Shown here piece after piece: positions 5,035 to 9,427 of a stretch of DNA of 9,427 bases (positions within the stretch are counted from its first letter, which is position 1; each line of letters begins with the position of its first letter). The notes under the pieces are model-generated. The model searched no databases, was not told where the DNA came from, and saw nothing but the letters and a program-made list of their open reading frames with translations. The stretch is taken from positions 1 through 9,427 of the forward strand of contig CAYXHZ010000091.1 of the NCBI GenBank assembly GCA_964465065.1. Reading direction: 5' to 3'. A program made the position numbers and the translations under genes. This DNA comes from CAYMND01 sp964465065. Its GTDB lineage: Bacteria > Acidobacteriota > Aminicenantia > UBA2199.

Positions 5035-8000
5035 TTAAAACGAGAACTTGAGGCCGACGCGGACGCGGCGGGGGTTGCCGCGGGTGCCGTCGCCGTAGAA
5101 CCATTGCTCTTTTTGGAAGAGCGGATCGAGCTGAACCTCGTAATCGGAGATGTCCCAGCTGTTGTTGGCGATCTCCGTGTCGGTTACCGGGAATGTATCA
5201 ATGTTGTAATACTGGTAGGTGCTCATGGCGGTATGGGTGTTGAGCAGGTTGTCCACGTTGACGCTCAGGTTGAGTGAGCTTTTCCCGAGCCGGATGTTGT
5301 AGTTCAGACTGAAATCGACGACGGTCATGAACGGGGTCCGGCCCAGGTCGCCGCGGCCGAAGGGCATGTAGCCCTGGTAATCCATGTTGTACATGGTGGA
5401 TATCGGGACACCGCTCATGGCGTTGACGACAAAACCGGCGGTCAGACCGAAATCGAAGGCATAGGAACCGTAGGCCTTGATGACATGGGTGCGGTCGGCG
5501 TTCAGGGGACCGTCGATGGGGTTGAGTGCCTTGTCGTAGGCCACCCACCAGACATCGTAAAAGCGGGCGACGTTGGGAGAGATGCGGCCCATCTCGTCAC
5601 CGGAGGCCAGGCCGGAGTAGTTGCCGGTTTGGCGGCTCCAGGTGTAGGCGAGACCACCCATCCAATTGTTGGAGAAGCGTTTCTCGAGAGAGAGGTTGAG
5701 TCCCCAGTACTCGCGTTTGGCCTTGGGAATATCGCGGGCGTTGGCGACGATGGAACCATCGGCCTTGGACTGCGCCCAAATATTCTTGATGTAATCGCTG
5801 CCGGGATTGGTGATGTAATACAATTCGCCCGCGTCGGTCATGACGCCGATGTCCTCGATGGCCCAGAGCAGGGACTTGTTGACCAGGCGGGCCTTGAAGG
5901 CGATGTCGTCGGTGACGCGCTGCTCGAAGCCCAGGGAGAGTTCGCGCTGGCTCATGGCGTGCATGTCGCCATCGGTCACAGCGAAGGCGGTTGGACGAAA
6001 GTCGAAGATTGCCAGCGGCTCGCCGTAATCCCAGCCTTCCTGGCCGATCTTGTCCCATTCGTAGGTGTTGAGCGGGTAGTAGGCGCTCTTCCATTTGAAA
6101 CCGCCGTAGGAACCGACGGCCATGGACAGCTTCATGACATCGTAGAATATGCCGAAAGAACCGGAGATTTTGGTGCTGGCGTCGCCTTTGACGTCCCAGA
6201 TGAAGCCCAGGCGCGGGGCCAGCTTGTCGCCGAAGCCCCATTCGACGGGTCGTGTATTGGCCCACTGTGAATCGTCCGTGTATCCGGCGGGGATGTATTC
6301 CGCTTCGCTTCGGATGCCGATATTGAGCGTGAAGCGGTCGCCGATGGTCCAGCTGTCCTGCAGGTAGACGGCCCAGCGGTTGGCGTAGGCTTTATACACG
6401 CTGCCGTTCGGACCAGTGACTTCACTTCCTCTGACGGCGTAATAACCATAGGTGCCACGGCCGTAATTGTCGCCGTAGGCGATCAGGTCCCGGTCCCAGG
6501 CCAGGCGTACGATGGGGAACTGTGATCCGGCATCGTAATCCTCGCCCTGGTGGGTGAACTGTACGCCGGCTTTTAGGGCATGGTCGCCAAAAAAACTGGT
6601 ATAGTAGGCCAGGTCGGCGTTGATGCTCATTTTTTCGTCGATCTGTTTTTTGGTGGCGATCGGGGAAATTCCTTGAACGAAACCCAGGTTGCGTTTGTAT
6701 TCGGCGGGAATGTCCAAGTGTTGGTTGCCTGTGTTGGTGTAGCCGCCCGGAGCTTCTTTCTGGAATATGTATTGGGTATCTTCGGGGTAAACCAGCGAAT
6801 TGTTGATGTTCTGGAAGAAATAGCCGCCGCGCAGGTTGACCTGCAGGTTGCCGATGTTCCAGTCCAGAGTGGCGTTTGCCGAATAGTTGGGCTGCGAATA
6901 GCCGATATCGTTGTAGGAAATGGTCGGATTGTCGCTGCTGGCGGCCCTGGGCAAAATGTTGCCGGTGCCGGTGGCGCCTTGGAATCTGGAACTGCCGGAC
7001 ACCATGCTGGCGCTGACGCGCAGGTTGCTGGCCAGCTGTCCGGTCAGTTTGAACTGGTAGTTCCAGAAGTCCTGGGAATACTTCCAGTCTTTGGTGATGC
7101 CGGAGTAATGGGTGGTGGTCCGGGTGTTTCTGTAGATGGAGGGCATGAACGAACCGAAGAACCACAGCTTGTCCTTGACGATGTAGCCGCCGAGGTTGAA
7201 GCCGCCCTCGATCAGGGAGTCTTTGTCCTTGCCGTAGTATTCCTCATAGGTGTAATAGCGGGCGGTGCCGTTGGTCGAATCGCGGTAGTCGAAGTCGAGC
7301 GTGTCGCTGTAGTCGGCACGCAAGGGGGCGCCGGTGTAGTAGCCGAGGATATCGCCGTGAAACTCGTTGCCGCCGGAGCGGGTGATGACGTTGATCACGC
7401 CACCCAGCGAACCGCCGAATTCGGCGGCGTAGCCCGAGGAGCTGATCTTGACTTCTTCGACGAAATCGAAGTTGACCATCTGGCCGGCGTTGCCGTTGAC
7501 GATGTTGGTGGTGTCCACGCCGTCGACGTAGTAGACGTTCTCCAGGCCGGTGGCGCCGTCGACCGAGGTGCCGCCGAGCAGGGGCTCGTTCTGGACGCCG
7601 GGGATGGTGGTCATCAGCGAGTCGAAGTTGCGGCCCTTGGGCAGGGACTGGAAGGTCTCCTTGGTCAGGGTCTGGCCCTGGGCGGTGCTGCGCACGTCGA
7701 TCTGGGCGGCCACGGCCTGGACGGTGATGTTCTCCGTGACTTCGCCCATTTTCATCGGTACGTTGAGGGTGATGGTCTGTTCGGCCACCAGGGTGACGTT
7801 CTTCTGAATCACGGTCTGCAGGCCCTGCAGGGTGAAGGTCAGGGTGTAGACGCCGGGAGTCAGGTTGAGCAGTTTGTAGTTTCCGTTTTCATCGGAAACC
7901 GCAGTAGCCTTGCCGACCAGCCGGGGACTGGTGGCCTCGACCAGGACACCGGGGACGTTGGATCCATCCTCGAGCAGGATGGAGCCCATGATCTTGCCGG

Positions 8001-8082
8001 TGGTTTGCTGGGCTGACAAGCCTCCTGCCAGGAGCAGGAGACAGCAGATCAGCAGGTTTGCGTTTCTGAGAAACCTTTTCAT
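5035..8082 (-). CDS. TonB-dependent outer-membrane receptor, Oar-like, with carboxypeptidase-regulatory-like domain
   Basis: A 1015-residue outer-membrane protein. Residues 1-24 are a signal peptide (ending GGLSA-QQ). Residues about 28-112 are a carboxypeptidase-regulatory-like beta-sandwich (GSILLEDGSNVPGVLVEA, then NGNYKLLNLTPGVYTLTF). A TonB-box-like stretch ENITVQAVA lies near 117-125. Residues about 133-240 form the plug (TLTKETFQSLPKGRNFDSL, VYYVDGVD, GGSLGGVINVITRSGG), and the rest is a barrel rich in alternating aromatic strands that ends in VGLKFSF with a terminal Phe. Family members import large substrates or act in surface protein export (Oar); the substrate here is unknown. No SusD-like partner is adjacent. 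A near-ideal AGGAGGT precedes the ATG by 4 bases. It is convergent with the first regulator and divergent from the second, with motif copy B in the shared intergenic region. Confidence 0.95.
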   Translation of the reverse strand: MKRFLRNANLLICCLLLLAGGLSAQQTTGKIMGSILLEDGSNVPGVLVEATSPRLVGKATAVSDENGNYKLLNLTPGVYTLTFTLQGLQTVIQKNVTLVAEQTITLNVPMKMGEVTENITVQAVAAQIDVRSTAQGQTLTKETFQSLPKGRNFDSLMTTIPGVQNEPLLGGTSVDGATGLENVYYVDGVDTTNIVNGNAGQMVNFDFVEEVKISSSGYAAEFGGSLGGVINVITRSGGNEFHGDILGYYTGAPLRADYSDTLDFDYRDSTNGTARYYTYEEYYGKDKDSLIEGGFNLGGYIVKDKLWFFGSFMPSIYRNTRTTTHYSGITKDWKYSQDFWNYQFKLTGQLASNLRVSASMVSGSSRFQGATGTGNILPRAASSDNPTISYNDIGYSQPNYSANATLDWNIGNLQVNLRGGYFFQNINNSLVYPEDTQYIFQKEAPGGYTNTGNQHLDIPAEYKRNLGFVQGISPIATKKQIDEKMSINADLAYYTSFFGDHALKAGVQFTHQGEDYDAGSQFPIVRLAWDRDLIAYGDNYGRGTYGYYAVRGSEVTGPNGSVYKAYANRWAVYLQDSWTIGDRFTLNIGIRSEAEYIPAGYTDDSQWANTRPVEWGFGDKLAPRLGFIWDVKGDASTKISGSFGIFYDVMKLSMAVGSYGGFKWKSAYYPLNTYEWDKIGQEGWDYGEPLAIFDFRPTAFAVTDGDMHAMSQRELSLGFEQRVTDDIAFKARLVNKSLLWAIEDIGVMTDAGELYYITNPGSDYIKNIWAQSKADGSIVANARDIPKAKREYWGLNLSLEKRFSNNWMGGLAYTWSRQTGNYSGLASGDEMGRISPNVARFYDVWWVAYDKALNPIDGPLNADRTHVIKAYGSYAFDFGLTAGFVVNAMSGVPISTMYNMDYQGYMPFGRGDLGRTPFMTVVDFSLNYNIRLGKSSLNLSVNVDNLLNTHTAMSTYQYYNIDTFPVTDTEIANNSWDISDYEVQLDPLFQKEQWFYGDGTRGNPRRVRVGLKFSF

Positions 8083-8115
8083 AGAAACCTCCTAAAAGTG
8101 TTGTTTTCGTTACCG

Positions 8116-8130
8116 GCCGCTTTGCGCGGC
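8116..8130 (-). promoter_or_regulatory. small hairpin in the receptor leader
   Basis: GCCGC, a 5-base loop and GCGGC lie 34-48 bases before the receptor ATG. If transcription starts near 8141, the hairpin would be close to the 5' end of the mRNA, where such structures can stabilise transcripts of abundant outer-membrane proteins. This is a weak call. Confidence 0.25.
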
Positions 8131-8147
8131 ACAGTCACTCTGAGCGA

Positions 8148-8153
8148 ACTATA
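8148..8153 (-). promoter_or_regulatory. candidate -10 box of the receptor promoter
   Basis: TATAGT on the minus strand, 66 bases before the receptor start. The hexamer 17 bases upstream (ATTATA) is a poor -35 box. Motif copy B begins 34 bases upstream of the -10, so the promoter may need an activator bound there. Assignment by eye. Confidence 0.3.
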
Positions 8154-8186
8154 GGTGAGTTTTTTCGAAATATAATCGGGAAAGAG

Positions 8187-8219
8187 TTCCTGTTCTGCCT
8201 TTCTGGAAATACTTCCCGG
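8187..8219 (+). promoter_or_regulatory. shared composite motif, copy B (candidate operator)
   Basis: TTCCTG, a 12-base spacer, then GGAA-N4-TTCCCGG, in the divergent region between the TonB-dependent receptor (starts 8082) and the second regulator (starts 8319). It has the same orientation relative to the regulator as copy A and lies 100 bases before the TTG start (copy A: 121 bases). The spacer differs from copy A, which has only T residues there. Conserved blocks with a variable spacer suggest a protein-bound site rather than recent DNA duplication. Confidence 0.55.
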
Positions 8220-8242
8220 ATAATAAGGGATGAAATGGTGTA

Positions 8243-8271
8243 TTTTACCTGTGAAATGACTGTGATAGAAT
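8243..8271 (+). promoter_or_regulatory. candidate promoter of the second regulator
   Basis: TAGAAT (8266-8271) preceded by TGA gives an extended -10, with a weak -35 (TTTTAC, 8243-8248) at a 17-base spacing. It is 48 bases before the TTG start and 24 bases downstream of motif copy B, resembling the layout of the first regulator promoter. Confidence 0.35.
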
Positions 8272-8307
8272 GATTTCAGTGCCGAGCGGCAGAGCATTCA
8301 TCCGCAC

Positions 8308-8312
8308 AGGAG
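8308..8312 (+). promoter_or_regulatory. ribosome binding site fixing a TTG start
   Basis: AGGAG, then 6 bases, then TTG-GAT-CAC. The spacing is identical to that of the paralogue at 4043. No ATG or GTG is better placed. Confidence 0.8.
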
Positions 8313-8318
8313 TGTTTT

Positions 8319-9263
8319 TTGGATCACTTCAGGGTCATGGCCGCCGTGGTCAATGTGTTGACTTCTTCGTTGGCGCTGGTCTGCATCTACCATCTCAATA
8401 AAACGAACACAGCCCAGAGAAGGAACACCGGACTGTTCCGGTTTCTTTTCCTCCTGGTGGCCTGCCATATCCTGTACGATGTTCAGAAACTTCCTTTATT
8501 CTATATCAACGTCAACATCATGCCGGTTTTCAATAACCGTACCGGTCTGGCTTTTCAGTTCGACTGGCTGGTATCGGAAGCCGTCACCTGGGCCCGACGC
8601 TACTGTCTGCTGCGGATCGCCGCCGTCTTCCTGGGCCGGGAACTGCCCGGTAAGCTATTACGCTGGCTGCTGCTGACCGGAGCCGGTTTTCTGCTTTTCG
8701 TCGTATCGATGTTCATTTTTCCCCAGCTGCTGGCCTGCCGCAGAGCGGCCGACTACAGCCTGCGCATCCTGCTCGGGCTGATCGAGGCCGCGGCCATGCT
8801 GATCCTGCTGGTCCAGGCGAAAAAAAAGAAAGAAACTGCCGAGGGTTCGCTGCTGCGCTGGTTTGCGCTCATCAACCTGGCCTGCGTGGCCTTTGCCTAT
8901 CTGTACATGGTATGGGGCCGCCATCCCGGGCGTTCGTTGCTGCTGCGCCTGCTCTTCGATTTCCTGTTCCAGATCTTCGTCAACACCGGACTGCTCGTCT
9001 GGCTGTGGTTCTTTCTGCGTCCCTGGCTGATGGGACATCATCCGCCGCAGGCCCGGACCGGCAGGGTGGATTGGGAGGAGCTGGGGCTGAGCGGCCGCGA
9101 GAAAGAGATCCTCGATCTGATACTCGAGGGCAGAAGCAACCTGGATATCGCCGACCGCCTGTTCGTTTCCGAGCATACCGTCAAAAACACCATCACCGGC
9201 ATATACGTCAAGTTGGGGGTGGCCAACCGCAAGGAATTGTTTCATCGCTTTCTGGCCGAATAG
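8319..9263 (+). CDS. membrane-bound LuxR-family transcriptional regulator (second paralogue)
   Basis: A 314-residue protein beginning at TTG. It aligns with the first regulator over its whole length: MDH-x-RV at the start, LALVCI (18-23), HILYD (50-54), CLLRI (96-100), LLGLIEA (151-157), WLWFFLRPW (228-236) and the final NRKELFHRFL. About seven hydrophobic segments precede a LuxR/GerE helix-turn-helix (about 255-310: LSGREKEILDLILEGRSN, then VSEHTVKN and IYVKLGV). There is no receiver domain, so it is an apparent one-component membrane regulator. The His that often follows TVKN in the recognition helix is Thr here. A lysine-rich cytoplasmic loop (KKKK, 168-171) is encoded by an A-rich run. 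It is divergent from the receptor at 5035-8082 and convergent with the partial barrel protein at 9330. Target genes are inferred, not known. Confidence 0.94.
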   Translation: MDHFRVMAAVVNVLTSSLALVCIYHLNKTNTAQRRNTGLFRFLFLLVACHILYDVQKLPLFYINVNIMPVFNNRTGLAFQFDWLVSEAVTWARRYCLLRIAAVFLGRELPGKLLRWLLLTGAGFLLFVVSMFIFPQLLACRRAADYSLRILLGLIEAAAMLILLVQAKKKKETAEGSLLRWFALINLACVAFAYLYMVWGRHPGRSLLLRLLFDFLFQIFVNTGLLVWLWFFLRPWLMGHHPPQARTGRVDWEELGLSGREKEILDLILEGRSNLDIADRLFVSEHTVKNTITGIYVKLGVANRKELFHRFLAE

Positions 9264-9265
9264 GC

Positions 9266-9299
9266 AAAAAAAAACCCCGGGAACTGCAAGGACCCGGGG
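9266..9299 (-). terminator. intrinsic terminator of the right-edge outer-membrane gene
   Basis: On the minus strand, arms CCCCGGG and CCCGGGG (7 bp) enclose an 11-base loop and are followed by nine T residues, starting 31 bases after the stop codon of the partial barrel gene. It is a textbook Rho-independent terminator on minus. On plus the same hairpin lies just after the second regulator stop but has no T-tract, so it may help there only as a barrier. Confidence 0.85.
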
Positions 9300-9329
9300 T
9301 CTCGGAAATTATGGAATCACAAATTCAGG

Positions 9330-9427
9330 CTAATTGAAATCGAAACGGGCGCCGATGCGCAGGTAGAACGGATCGGTGATCGAGGTCATCTGCCCGAAAG
9401 GACGGGCGGAATTGCTGGTACTGGTTT
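9330..9427 (-). CDS. C-terminal end of an outer-membrane beta-barrel protein (probable Oar-like receptor), partial
   Basis: The last 31 full codons of a minus-strand gene enter from the right edge and end at TAG (9332-9330). The visible residues include ARPFGQMTSITDPFYLRIGARFDFN. An alternating hydrophobic last strand with aromatic residues close to the C-terminus (RIGARFDFN) is the outer-membrane barrel signature, and the FGQ-then-DP-then-LRIG pattern resembles the ends of Oar-like TonB-dependent receptors; compare RVRVGLKFSF in the receptor at 5035. A strong terminator follows. Its placement, convergent with a regulator, repeats the arrangement of the neighbouring regulator and receptor. 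Too little is visible for a firm family call. Confidence 0.7.
   Translation of the reverse strand, partial: TSTSNSARPFGQMTSITDPFYLRIGARFDFN

Noticed and set aside
6580..8016. A 478-codon open frame on the plus strand opposite the receptor gene
   Set aside because: It is a mirror-frame shadow. The minus strand encodes a full receptor with signal peptide, plug and barrel, and the plus translation is a Gly/Val/Asp-rich composition without domains.
8079..8297. A 72-codon minus-strand ORF in the divergent gap before the second regulator
   Set aside because: It has no Shine-Dalgarno sequence, overlaps the receptor start, and covers the promoter region and motif copy B, so it is unlikely to be coding.
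8819..8834. A-rich run in the second regulator as a programmed frameshift site
   Set aside because: The frame continues unbroken through the run to the conserved helix-turn-helix domain, and no alternative frame or stimulatory structure is evident. It simply encodes a lysine-rich loop.
1..9427. CRISPR array, tRNA/rRNA genes, insertion sequences or attachment sites
   Set aside because: No regularly spaced repeats, cloverleaf-like sequences, transposase motifs or flanking direct repeats were seen on reading both strands. This was done by eye, so diverged elements could be missed.

Overview
This window looks like bacterial chromosome of moderate to high GC content from a Gram-negative organism with an outer membrane. 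The long TonB-dependent receptor with an N-terminal carboxypeptidase-regulatory-like domain (Oar type), the six-bladed beta-propeller protein and the large complement of exported proteins resemble Acidobacteriota, in particular Candidatus Aminicenantes-like lineages. That placement is an inference from protein style, not a database result.

Layout. The left part (1-3811) is read from the minus strand. In transcription order it holds a TlpA/thioredoxin-like exported protein (2849-3811), a six-bladed beta-propeller protein (1586-2659), a secreted alpha/beta-hydrolase (455-1387) and a short exported ORF that looks like the N-terminal stump of another secreted hydrolase (40-339). A ribosome binding site and start codon of a further gene follow at the left edge. 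The gaps are 115-198 bases, and terminator-like hairpins follow the TlpA-like and propeller genes, so these may be separate units and not one tight operon. The right part (4043-9427) is a duplicated arrangement. A membrane-bound LuxR-type regulator (4043-4981, plus) faces an Oar-like TonB-dependent receptor (5035-8082, minus). A clear paralogue of that regulator (8319-9263, plus) then faces the C-terminal end of a second outer-membrane barrel protein (9330-9427, minus, cut by the window edge).

How the genes may work together. Both regulators carry about seven hydrophobic segments and a C-terminal LuxR/GerE helix-turn-helix, so they look like one-component membrane sensors that bind DNA. Both start at a TTG codon with the same Shine-Dalgarno spacing. 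The divergent intergenic regions in front of them share a composite motif (AGTTCCTGTT, then 11-12 bases, then TGGAA-N4-TTCCCGG). In the first case the divergent partner is the TlpA-like gene; in the second it is the TonB-dependent receptor. Every non-regulatory gene whose N-terminus is visible encodes a protein with an apparent signal peptide. The inferred picture is a paralogous family of membrane regulators, each paired with an outer-membrane receptor and controlling envelope or exported proteins through a shared operator. This is the most interesting feature of the window. No RNA genes, CRISPR arrays or insertion sequences were seen, and no gene-free stretch exceeds 300 bases.
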